Assembly: GCA_020850415.1 (NCBI GenBank)
Contig: JADZER010000009.1
Coordinates: forward strand, 1 to 64,000
Direction of reading: 5' to 3'
DNA: 64,000 nucleotides
DNA from: Phycisphaerales bacterium
GTDB lineage: Bacteria; Planctomycetota; Phycisphaerae; Phycisphaerales; UBA1924
A program made the translations under genes and the position numbers. Positions 6,735 through 15,349 of the stretch are shown piece after piece (the first letter of the stretch is position 1; every line of letters starts with the position of its first letter). The notes below the pieces were generated by a model. The model saw only the letters and a list, made by a program, of their open reading frames with translations, had not been told where the DNA came from and made no database searches.

Positions 6735-9700
6735 ATGTCTATGTCGCACACTCGCTCGTGGTGGAACCGTCGCAGCCCCCGCACCCCCGCTTCGCTGGCC
6801 GATTCGGCGGGGCAGGCGTCTCGTCTGGAGCTGCTGGAGAGCCGCGTGCTGCTGTCGGACCCGGGCTCGACCTTCGGGGACGCGCAGGAGCTTGTGCTGG
6901 ACGGGAACGGGCAGGCGACCTACGACGACAAGCTGCCGGACACCAGCGACATCGACATGTACACCTTCACGATGTCGAGCCCTGACTTCGTGACGATTCT
7001 GGCCGACGCGGTCAACGCCGGGGACGACTACGACGACCGGGTGGACACGCAGTTGACGGTGTACGACTACAACGGGAATGTGGTCGGGACCTCGCGGGAC
7101 AGCGGGACGCTGACCGGCGGGACGCCGATCGACGCGTGGCTCGGGTTCGTGCCGACGGCGGCGCACCGGAACTCCTCGAACGAGTATGTGTTCTATGTGA
7201 GGGTGACGGCGCAGGGCGCGGCGCAGAACGGGGCGGAGGGGCTGTACACGATCCGCGTGGACGGCGAATCGACGGTGCTGACCGACGACGAGACGGACGC
7301 GGAGCAGGATGTGACGGGGACGCTGAGCCGCCCGCTGCAGGACATCGTGTACAAGCTGGAGACGGGGAGCGACTCGGACTACGGCAGCGTGGCGACGGCG
7401 GCGGCGTACGCGGATGCCGACGAGCTGGACCCGCGGATCGATGTGTACGACGCCGAGGGGAACCTGGTGATCGGGGACAGCCAGAGCGGGCGTCTGACGA
7501 ACGCGCTGGCGGTTTTCAGGAGCGAGCAGGACACGACTTTCTACTTCCGCGTGCGGGCCGATGAGTTCGCGCCGACCCGGCCGACGACCGGCGACTACAC
7601 GATGACGCTGGACATGATCGGCTCCACGATCGACCTGGACCCGGTGACCCGGATCGGGTATGTGGCGGGCGACCAGGCGGGCGAGAATATCACGGAGCTG
7701 TACAAGATCACGCCGCTGGCGACGGGGCTGACGATCATCTCGGTCGAGGGGTACCAGACGATCTTCCCGGCGTTGACGGACCCGGCGATCACGCTGTACG
7801 ACGACTCGGGCGAGTTCATCGCGTTCAGCGACCGGTTCTTCGGGGAGAGCCCGCAGATCGCGGCGCAGCTGGAGGGCGGCCGGGCCTATTACGCGATGGT
7901 GGACGGGTTCGAGATCGCGGCGCGGTCGACCTTCCACATCCTGGTGGAGGCGAATCACACCTACGACGAGGGCGTGATCGACGACCACGCCGACTCGCAG
8001 AACTTCGAGTACGCCACGCCGATCGTGTGGAGCGACTGGCAGGTCGGCGAGGACAATGTGCTGGGTTGGGGCGAGCTGACCGACCACCCGCTGGTGTCGA
8101 TCGGCGCGTTCACGGGGCGGATCCACAATGGTGCGGACAGCGACCTGTTCGTGTTTGTGCCGCCGGTGGACATGCTGGGGGCCTACGGGGGCAACATCGG
8201 CATGGAGGTTGACGAGGACAGCGACGGTGTGGTTGACCGCGACGGCGACGCGGCGATCGACGGCGCGCCGATCGAGTGGTACGCGGGCTATCGCCCGGCG
8301 ACTCGGGTGGAGATCCAGATCCAGGCGGCGGAGGACCCCGGCCTGCCCAGCTTCACCTGGGCGGACATGCTGGTCCGCGTGTACGACTCGGTCGGGAACA
8401 TCGTCTACGACCTGAACGACTCGACCTGGGCGCCGGCGCTGTACAACCCGACGCTGCAGGACCCGGCGGGCAGCCTGGACCCGGCCCGGTACTACGCGGA
8501 CCTCGACCCGTCTTTGGGGCTGGATTTCGCCGGCGGGGCGACGCCGTTCGACGGCGTCTTCAGCCTGGAGGTGTGGGGCGGCGAGGCGTACTACATCGAG
8601 GTTTCGACCTCGAGCGGTTCTGGGCGTTACAACGCGTTCGTGGCGGTGGACGGCTTCCCCGACCCGACGGACGAGGACAACTGGTCGACGATCGAGTCGG
8701 ACACCCCGCTGCTCGGTGACTCATTCGACGGGATCGCCGACGCGACGGACAGCCAGACTGTTTCGGGGTTCATCGAGACGACGAACAACTTCAACAACGA
8801 CCCGGCGGACTTCGTCAGCGCGTTCCAGATCGACCTGAGCATCTCGAACGGCGGGTGGACGGGGCCGTCGGGGCAGGCGAATCAGTGGCTGGACGGCTCG
8901 GCGTTCCTCGAGCGTGCGTTCGTGATGGGGTTGGCGGACTACCCGACGCCGTGGACCTTCCCGTACTCGATCGCGGACGGCACCGGCGCGACGCTGCTGG
9001 CGGGGTACGACTCGGCGAACCACTTCGGGCTGGGTGAGTTCGACAACCGCGGCGTGACCGTGCTGCGCGAGTCCGGGCTGGCGGGCATCGAGCACCCGCT
9101 GGACAACGACCTGTACACCTTCCGCGCCGACTCGACGGGCTTCGCGGAGGTCCGGATCAACACGACGCAGATCACCGACTGGTACGAGGAGTGGATCGCG
9201 GACGGGGTGAACACGCTCGTCGACAACACCACCGACGATGACGACTTCGGCTGGTACCTCGACGAGGATGGCGAGGAGGCCGGCGAGGACATCGGGGCGA
9301 CGAGCCGGATCATCGAGAAGACCTACAACTCGCTGCTCGACTCGGCGCTTCGGATCTTCGATAACGACTTCGAGCAGGTCGCGTTCAACAACGACAACAC
9401 GGCGATGACGGGGGTGACCGAGACCCGCAACGCGGGGAACCAGGGCGACCGGACTTTCCACGACCGCGACGCGCGTGTTGTGTTCCCGGTGGTGAAGGGG
9501 CAGGTCTATTACATCCAGGTCGAGAGCGGGCAGGCCGAGCAGTACCAGGCGTGGCGGGACGACGCGACCTTGTCGGTGCCGTGGCAGCACCTGATCGGGT
9601 CCTACGAGCTGCTGATCCACACGCAACCGACGCAGACCAGCGACGACTTCCCCGGCGGCACGGATGTGAACGCGCCGGTGATGGCCTTCGACACCGACGG

Positions 9701-12700
9701 GACGGCGACGGTGAGCGGCGAGATCGACAACAACTCCCGCGTGCCGTTCGACTCGGATGTGTTCACCTTTATCGCGCCGGCGACGGCGGAGTTCACGGTG
9801 ACGGCGTCGCAGCAGTCGGGGGAGACGCTGATCCCGACGCTGAGTGTGTACCGCGAGCTGACCGGGGGCGGGGTCGAGCTGCTGGCCCAGGCGACGGCGT
9901 CGAGCGACGGGACGATCTCGCTGACGGTGGACGCGAGCAAGGGTCAGCGGTTCTTCCTGGAGCTGTTCGGGGCCGGCGCGAGCGAGGGGGCGTACGACCT
10001 GGAGGTGACCGGGCTCGGGGAGGTGGACGACCACACGGACTGGCTGCAGTTCCAGGCGGCCGAGGAGATCACGCTGCTGGACTTCCTGGGGTCGGGCCAG
10101 GCGGAAGGGACGATCGAGTCGAACGGCGACATCGATGTGTTCAAGCTGCAGACCTCGGACATCACGGACGCGTTGATCACGGTCACCGGGACCTCCGGCC
10201 AGCTCGACCCGTACATCGAGGTGTACGAGGTGAGCGTTGACCCGTACGGGCACGCGGTGAACCTGCGGGTCGCGTACAACGACAACATCAGCGTTGACAG
10301 CTCGGACGCGCAGGTGTTCCTCGGCCTGACGCCGCACCGGGTGTCGGGGCTGACGGGGCTGGAGTACCCGTTCTACTACCTGGTGGTTCGGGGCTCGAAC
10401 CAGAACTCCGACGAGGGCGGGTACCAGATCGACATCGACACCACGCCGACCGACGACCACGCCGACCTCGGGCAGTACGACCACGCGACCGCCCTGCAGA
10501 TCGACAGCGAGTCCGGGCAGGCGCAGGACACGGGCATCGTCGAGGTGGAGGGGGACTCGGACCTGTTCCGGTTCACCGCCCTGGCGGCGGGGACGGCGCG
10601 GGTCACGGTGTCGCGTCCGAGCGACAGCGGCTTCCTGCCGCGTCTGCGGGTCATCGACGCGGACGGGAACGACCTGGCGGCGGCGTCGGACGGGTCGGTG
10701 CCGGGCACGGTCGAGCTCGAGGTGGTGCGCGGTCAGGTGTACTATGTCGTGGTCGACCCGTCGACGACGGCGACGGACGACCAGAAGACGGGCGCGTTCA
10801 CGCTGACGGTGGCTGCGCCGCCGCTGGACGACTACCCGAACGCGACGGAGTGGACGATCGCGCACCCGCTGTCGTTCGACTCTGACACGGGCGACGCGGT
10901 GCTGGGGACCGACGAGCTTGACCACCCGCTGAACCCGCGGATCGATGTGGTGAGCGACACGGACCTGTTCACCTTCCTGACGATCGCGTCGGGCGGGTTC
11001 ACGATCACCTTCGCGCCGCTGGACACGAGCCTGATCGGGATGCGGGCGGAGCTGTCGGTGTACGACGCGGACCTGACGCTGATCCAGACGGTCAGCGACA
11101 GCACGCCCGGCGTGCCGGTGAGCGTGGTGCTGACCGGCGTGCCGGTGAACACCCGGTACTATGTGCTGGTCAGCGACACGATCGGCAACCGCACGGGCGA
11201 CTACCAGCTGACCGTGAACGGCCCGGCCGGGAGCGGCGGGGGCGGCGGCGGCGGCGGGGACGGCGAGATCGACTTCGACACGGCGACGGAGATCTCGCTC
11301 GACGGCTTCAACGCCGACGGCTCGGCCAACGGGGTGATCTCGGCGCCGGGCGAGCGGGACCTGTTCAAGTTCACGGCCCCGGCCGGCGGGCGGGTGTTCG
11401 TGCAGATGATCACGCCGCGGGGATCGCTGCTGGACGGCACGCTGACGATCCTCGACGCGGAGTCGGAGACGGCGGTGGTGACCGACGACGCGACGGGGAT
11501 CCCGGGCGTGAACGCGGCGGTGAGCTTCCAGTCTGCGGGCGCGGGCCAGGAGTACTGGGTGGTGGTCGACGGGATCGGGACGGGCGTGGGCTCGTACACG
11601 ATCCGCGTGGACGCGGAGCCGGAGACCTTCCGGGTGTTCTACCCGGCGGGGTTCACGGGCCCGTCGATCCGGGAGTTCGTCTCGCTGGCGAACCCCAACA
11701 GCTTCGACATCACCTACTCGGTGATTCTGCGGTACGAGACCGGTGAGCGCGATCAGACGATCGTGTCGAACCAGGTGCTGGCGGCGGGCAGCCGCGGCGG
11801 CGTGACGATCAGCGACGCGCTGAACGGCTCGCCGGTGGGCGCCCGGATCGCGCCGTACGCGATCGAGGTGCGTGCGGTGGGCGGGCCGATCGCGGCGTCG
11901 ATGGGCCACTTCGACTTCGGTTCGACGACGGGCGACGCGTTCACGAGCGTGATCAGCCCGATCTGGAGCCTGGCGCGGCTGGAGCGGAGCCCCGGCGCGG
12001 TGAACGACTTCGCGCTGTTCTTCAACCCGCACGACTTCGATGTCGATGTGACGCTCACGGCGTACAACGGCGAGGGCGACGAGATCGATGTCACGGTGAC
12101 GGTCGGTGCGCTGCGTCGCGGCGGCCTGAACCTCAACGAGGTGCTGAACCTGCCGTCGGGCGTGTTCGGGGCGGTGGTGACGGCATCGGCGAGCGACGCG
12201 GCCAACGACGACGAGTTCCTCGGGATCATCGTCGGGCAGAGCCACTACGACCTGGTGGAGGAGTCGGGCTTCGGTCTGATCGGCGACCCGCTGGGCGGCT
12301 CGCTGAGCGGGGCGGTGCCCTCGCTGATGGAGGGCGCGGGCAGCGATGCGGAGCTGGTGCTGTTCAACGCCAACCCGTTCGTGACGACGGTCACGCTGAA
12401 CGGGCAGTATGTCCGGACCGATCTGCCGGACCTGGCCCGGATCCTGACGCTGCAGCCGGGCGAGACGCTCCGGCTGGCCGGTGCGGAGCTGGGCCTGATC
12501 GGCGAGCAGCCGCTGGGCATCGCCTACTCGGCGAACTTCCCGATCACCGTGTCGGGCAACCAGACGCAGTTCGGCGACGCGGACGGCGCGGCCGCGGCGA
12601 GCCAGGCGGGCACCGGCTGGTTCTTCGGCGCGGCGTTCATGAACAGCGCGCTGGCGGGCGAGTCGTACTTCGAGACTCTGGCGCTGTACAACCCCGCGTC

Positions 12701-13025
12701 GACGGCGACGGAGGTCAGCGTGAACCTGTTCTTCCTGGACGGGACGAGCGAGGTGCTGAAGTTGACGGTCGGCGCCGGGCAGTTCGCGGAGGTCCGCCTG
12801 CACGAGACGCTGGGGTCGGCGTTCGAGGACAACGACGATCGTCCGACGAAGTTTGACGCCAACGAGATCCTCGGGCGGCCGGGGCTGAGCTACTTCTCGA
12901 TGTTCGTGACCGCCCCGACGCCGATCGCGACCAGCTTCACCCACTACGACCTGTTCCTGCAGGGCGGGTGGACCAACAGCGGCGCGGCGCTGGGCCTGAT
13001 CAACCCGATCTCCACGATCGTGTGA
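6735..13025 (+). CDS. Giant secreted surface protein with repeated PPC-like beta domains
   Basis: 2,096 residues. The N-terminus has an Arg-rich segment and the planctomycete motif LELLESRVLLS (31-41), a signature of large exported planctomycete proteins. The body contains repeated units of the type DDHAD...G.IE..GDxDLFRFTA...V.....P.L.VYD, matching bacterial pre-peptidase C-terminal (PPC) domains, at least eight by eye (for example near 7980, 10020, 10455, 10540, 10970, 11270). A Gly-rich hinge (about 1498-1508) precedes a C-terminal third of beta-sandwich repeats (VILRYETGERDQTIV). Very acidic, few Cys. Probably an adhesin or cell-surface protein; no enzyme motif was seen. The ATG at 6735 is chosen over 6714 because of GGGAG upstream. 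Confidence 0.85.
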   Translation: MSMSHTRSWWNRRSPRTPASLADSAGQASRLELLESRVLLSDPGSTFGDAQELVLDGNGQATYDDKLPDTSDIDMYTFTMSSPDFVTILADAVNAGDDYDDRVDTQLTVYDYNGNVVGTSRDSGTLTGGTPIDAWLGFVPTAAHRNSSNEYVFYVRVTAQGAAQNGAEGLYTIRVDGESTVLTDDETDAEQDVTGTLSRPLQDIVYKLETGSDSDYGSVATAAAYADADELDPRIDVYDAEGNLVIGDSQSGRLTNALAVFRSEQDTTFYFRVRADEFAPTRPTTGDYTMTLDMIGSTIDLDPVTRIGYVAGDQAGENITELYKITPLATGLTIISVEGYQTIFPALTDPAITLYDDSGEFIAFSDRFFGESPQIAAQLEGGRAYYAMVDGFEIAARSTFHILVEANHTYDEGVIDDHADSQNFEYATPIVWSDWQVGEDNVLGWGELTDHPLVSIGAFTGRIHNGADSDLFVFVPPVDMLGAYGGNIGMEVDEDSDGVVDRDGDAAIDGAPIEWYAGYRPATRVEIQIQAAEDPGLPSFTWADMLVRVYDSVGNIVYDLNDSTWAPALYNPTLQDPAGSLDPARYYADLDPSLGLDFAGGATPFDGVFSLEVWGGEAYYIEVSTSSGSGRYNAFVAVDGFPDPTDEDNWSTIESDTPLLGDSFDGIADATDSQTVSGFIETTNNFNNDPADFVSAFQIDLSISNGGWTGPSGQANQWLDGSAFLERAFVMGLADYPTPWTFPYSIADGTGATLLAGYDSANHFGLGEFDNRGVTVLRESGLAGIEHPLDNDLYTFRADSTGFAEVRINTTQITDWYEEWIADGVNTLVDNTTDDDDFGWYLDEDGEEAGEDIGATSRIIEKTYNSLLDSALRIFDNDFEQVAFNNDNTAMTGVTETRNAGNQGDRTFHDRDARVVFPVVKGQVYYIQVESGQAEQYQAWRDDATLSVPWQHLIGSYELLIHTQPTQTSDDFPGGTDVNAPVMAFDTDGTATVSGEIDNNSRVPFDSDVFTFIAPATAEFTVTASQQSGETLIPTLSVYRELTGGGVELLAQATASSDGTISLTVDASKGQRFFLELFGAGASEGAYDLEVTGLGEVDDHTDWLQFQAAEEITLLDFLGSGQAEGTIESNGDIDVFKLQTSDITDALITVTGTSGQLDPYIEVYEVSVDPYGHAVNLRVAYNDNISVDSSDAQVFLGLTPHRVSGLTGLEYPFYYLVVRGSNQNSDEGGYQIDIDTTPTDDHADLGQYDHATALQIDSESGQAQDTGIVEVEGDSDLFRFTALAAGTARVTVSRPSDSGFLPRLRVIDADGNDLAAASDGSVPGTVELEVVRGQVYYVVVDPSTTATDDQKTGAFTLTVAAPPLDDYPNATEWTIAHPLSFDSDTGDAVLGTDELDHPLNPRIDVVSDTDLFTFLTIASGGFTITFAPLDTSLIGMRAELSVYDADLTLIQTVSDSTPGVPVSVVLTGVPVNTRYYVLVSDTIGNRTGDYQLTVNGPAGSGGGGGGGGDGEIDFDTATEISLDGFNADGSANGVISAPGERDLFKFTAPAGGRVFVQMITPRGSLLDGTLTILDAESETAVVTDDATGIPGVNAAVSFQSAGAGQEYWVVVDGIGTGVGSYTIRVDAEPETFRVFYPAGFTGPSIREFVSLANPNSFDITYSVILRYETGERDQTIVSNQVLAAGSRGGVTISDALNGSPVGARIAPYAIEVRAVGGPIAASMGHFDFGSTTGDAFTSVISPIWSLARLERSPGAVNDFALFFNPHDFDVDVTLTAYNGEGDEIDVTVTVGALRRGGLNLNEVLNLPSGVFGAVVTASASDAANDDEFLGIIVGQSHYDLVEESGFGLIGDPLGGSLSGAVPSLMEGAGSDAELVLFNANPFVTTVTLNGQYVRTDLPDLARILTLQPGETLRLAGAELGLIGEQPLGIAYSANFPITVSGNQTQFGDADGAAAASQAGTGWFFGAAFMNSALAGESYFETLALYNPASTATEVSVNLFFLDGTSEVLKLTVGAGQFAEVRLHETLGSAFEDNDDRPTKFDANEILGRPGLSYFSMFVTAPTPIATSFTHYDLFLQGGWTNSGAALGLINPISTIV

Positions 13026-13065
13026 GCCGGGCCCGGCCCGGCGGACAACGCGGACATCCCCCTCA

Positions 13066-13105
13066 CGGGGCGGTGCTCAACCCGAGCCCGCCCCGATTTC
13101 TTTTC
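13066..13105 (+). terminator. Intrinsic terminator of the surface protein gene
   Basis: CGGGGCGG (13066-13073) pairs with CCGCCCCG (13088-13095), followed directly by ATTTCTTTT. Confidence 0.75.
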
Positions 13106-13126
13106 CGACTGATCTCGCGGGGGGGG

Positions 13127-13597
13127 CTACTCGGGCGCGGGCGGCAGCTCCGAGGTCTCGAGGGTCCCGCCGCTGCGGGTCCACTCGTCCAGGCCTCCGG
13201 AGAAGTACTTGACGCGCCCGTAGCCGGCGGCGAGGAGGCGCTTGAACATGGCCTTGGCGACGGCGGTGCCGGGGTTGTCGCCGTAGACGATGAGGCGGGT
13301 GTACCGCTCGAGCTCGGGGTCCTTGTCGTCGTCCTCGCGGACATCGGGGAGTCGGAGGTTGACGGCGCCTGGGAGGTGTCCCTGGGCGTAGTACTTCGGG
13401 GCCCGTGGGTCAATCAGGAGTGCGTGGTCTGGTTCTCCGCCGTCGCGTCGGCCGATGGCTTCGCGGACATCGGCGAGGGTGAGGAGCACCTTCTGGTTGA
13501 TGTCCTTCTCGCTGGTGCCCTTCTCGCAGCCTGCGAGAGGGAGGCAGGTGCTGCAGGCCAGGGCCAGGGCGACGCCAATGATTTTGCGAACGGGCAT
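13127..13597 (-). CDS. Rhodanese-like lipoprotein lacking the catalytic cysteine
   Basis: 156 residues. A signal peptide ends in a lipobox (LPLAGC, about residues 17-22), so it should be a periplasmic lipoprotein. The rest is one rhodanese domain (LLIDPRAPKYYAQGHLPGAVNL; FSGGLDEW). The active-site loop, normally VVYCxxGxR, reads IVYGDNPGTA, so the sulfur-accepting Cys is Gly and sulfurtransferase activity is unlikely. It is divergent from a DsbD-alpha-like gene 55 bases away. Confidence 0.85.
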   Translation of the reverse strand: MPVRKIIGVALALACSTCLPLAGCEKGTSEKDINQKVLLTLADVREAIGRRDGGEPDHALLIDPRAPKYYAQGHLPGAVNLRLPDVREDDDKDPELERYTRLIVYGDNPGTAVAKAMFKRLLAAGYGRVKYFSGGLDEWTRSGGTLETSELPPAPE

Positions 13598-13652
13598 GAT
13601 CGGGAGAATACCCTGCCCGGGTCCGGCGTTCTGCTGGGAGAGGAGGCCAACC

Positions 13653-14501
13653 GTGGTCCGAGGGTGTGGCGTCGCTGCTGTGTGCCTGGTGGGAGCTTTG
13701 GGCGCGATGGCCCGGGCGGGCGACCTGCACGCCCGGCCGACGCTGGTGCCCGAGCGGATGGCGGCCCTGCCGGGCGAGACGGTGTGGGTGGCGGTGGACT
13801 TCGAGCTGGACGAGGGGTGGCACACCTACTGGCCCGGGGTCAACGACACGGGGTTCGCGCTGGACACGGTGGTCGGGTGCTCGGCCAATGCCGCGGCGGG
13901 GGAGATGGTCTGGCCGGCCCCCCACCGCTACACGGCGGTGGAGGGGATCCTGGACCATGTGTTCGAGGAGCGGATGACGGTGCTGCTGCCGGTGACGGTG
14001 GCTGCGGACGCGGTGCTGGGGGAGTCGGTGACGGTGTCGCTGGACATGCGGTGGCTGGTCTGCAAGACGGCGTGCGTGCTGGAGGACGCCGAGCGGTCGG
14101 TGACGATCCCGGTCTCGGACGCGGTCGGGAAGCCCTCGCGGGAGACGGCAGAGCTCTTTGAGCGGGCGCGGGCGCGGGTGGCGCCGGCGCTCGCGGACGG
14201 CGACCCGGTGTCGTTGTCGTTCGCCGGGTCGTGGCTGGAGCTGCGGGGCGAGGGGGCGGTGCGGATGGCGTTCTACCCGCTGGCGGAGGGGCGCGAGACG
14301 CGGGACCTGCTGCGGGATGGTGAGGCGGAGGGGGACCGGCTGCGGGTCGAGTACCGCGAGGGGGAGGGGCCGGTGCGGGGGGTGCTGGAAGTGTGGAGCG
14401 GCCCGAAGGAATCGAAGCTGTACGCCGTCGAATGGCCGAAGCCCGACGGCGAGGTTGAGTCCGAGACCCCGGCCCCGACGGACGGCCGGGCGAACGAGTG
14501 A
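13653..14501 (+). CDS. DsbD N-terminal (alpha) domain-like periplasmic protein
   Basis: 282 residues from a GTG with a strong Shine-Dalgarno (GGGAGAGGAGG). A signal peptide (to about residue 19, AMARAG) precedes a domain like DsbD-alpha: EGWHTYWPGVNDTG and the redox pair in WLVCKTACV (Cys137, Cys141), close to WLVCK-EC of DsbD. There is no membrane domain or thioredoxin domain, so this is a stand-alone version. It probably passes electrons to or from other periplasmic thiol proteins; the redoxin gene follows after 24 bases. Confidence 0.85.
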   Translation: MVRGCGVAAVCLVGALGAMARAGDLHARPTLVPERMAALPGETVWVAVDFELDEGWHTYWPGVNDTGFALDTVVGCSANAAAGEMVWPAPHRYTAVEGILDHVFEERMTVLLPVTVAADAVLGESVTVSLDMRWLVCKTACVLEDAERSVTIPVSDAVGKPSRETAELFERARARVAPALADGDPVSLSFAGSWLELRGEGAVRMAFYPLAEGRETRDLLRDGEAEGDRLRVEYREGEGPVRGVLEVWSGPKESKLYAVEWPKPDGEVESETPAPTDGRANE

Positions 14502-14525
14502 GCACACTCAGAGCGGAGCATCATC

Positions 14526-15224
14526 ATGAGCATCATGCGCAATCGTCTCCCGGTTCTCGCGTTGGCTGTGGCGGGCGTGCTGGCGTCGTTGCCGGGCGTC
14601 GCGTCGGCGCAGGCGTCGGCCCCCCAGCGGTCGGCGGAGAAGCAGGAGGTCAAACTGGCGGCGTTGCCGGAGAACGGCAAGACCGCCAAGCTCGAGGACC
14701 TGGTCGGCAAGACCGCGTACGAGTTCACGCTGACCGACACCGAGGGCAAGGAGCACAAGCTCAGCGAGTACCTGGGCGCCGGGAAGGTGGTCGTGCTGGA
14801 GTGGTTCAACGCGACCTGCCCGTATGTCGTGCGGCAGTACGAGGGCGATGGCGCGATGAACGACACGGTCGCCCGGTACGAGGGCAAGGATGTCGTGTGG
14901 CTGGCGGTCGCCTCGGGCGACACCGCGTCCGACGGGGAGGGCTGCCAGAAGGCCCGCGAGGACTGGGGCATGAAGCACCCGGTGCTGCTCGATGAGTCCG
15001 GCGCGGTGGGCAAGGCCTACGGCTCGAAGAACACCCCGACGATGTATGTCATCGGGACCGACGGGGTTCTGGCGTACGGCGGGGCGATCGACGACAACGC
15101 CAACGGCCGGAACAAGAGCCCGACCAACTATGTGGTCGCGGCGGTGGACGCCCTGCTGGCGGGGTCGAATCTCGAGACGACCTTCGCCAAGCCCTACGGC
15201 TGCGGCGTGAAGTACAAGCGGTAG
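14526..15224 (+). CDS. Secreted redoxin / peroxiredoxin-like protein
   Basis: 232 residues. A signal peptide (to ASAQA, about 29) leads into an AhpC/TSA-redoxin fold: FTLTDTEGKEHKLSEYLG and the active-site loop WFNATCPYVV with Cys98. The second thioredoxin-motif Cys is missing, as in one-Cys peroxiredoxin-like proteins; later cysteines occur at GEGCQKA and near the C-terminus (YGCGVKY). It follows the DsbD-alpha-like gene by 24 bases and ends at an intrinsic terminator, making a two-gene periplasmic redox operon. Confidence 0.88.
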   Translation: MSIMRNRLPVLALAVAGVLASLPGVASAQASAPQRSAEKQEVKLAALPENGKTAKLEDLVGKTAYEFTLTDTEGKEHKLSEYLGAGKVVVLEWFNATCPYVVRQYEGDGAMNDTVARYEGKDVVWLAVASGDTASDGEGCQKAREDWGMKHPVLLDESGAVGKAYGSKNTPTMYVIGTDGVLAYGGAIDDNANGRNKSPTNYVVAAVDALLAGSNLETTFAKPYGCGVKYKR

Positions 15225-15250
15225 GGACGCGGGTTTTGACCGATCCCCTG

Positions 15251-15289
15251 CCCGGGCCCGGCCGCATCGGCTGGGCCCGGGTCCTTTTT
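15251..15289 (+). terminator. Intrinsic terminator of the redox operon
   Basis: CCCGGGCCCGGCC (15251-15263) pairs with GGCTGGGCCCGGG (15269-15281) over GCATC; five T follow at 15285-15289. Confidence 0.85.
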
Positions 15290-15349
15290 GGCCCGGTTCG
15301 GCCCATCGCTCTGAACCGGTCCTGCCCGCGACCGATACCATCCAGCGAC

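Noticed and set aside
8721-12944. 1,407-residue minus-strand reading frame opposite the giant surface protein
   Set aside because: High GC keeps antisense frames open. The product is Arg/Val/His-rich with no domain, while the plus strand has coherent repeated domains.
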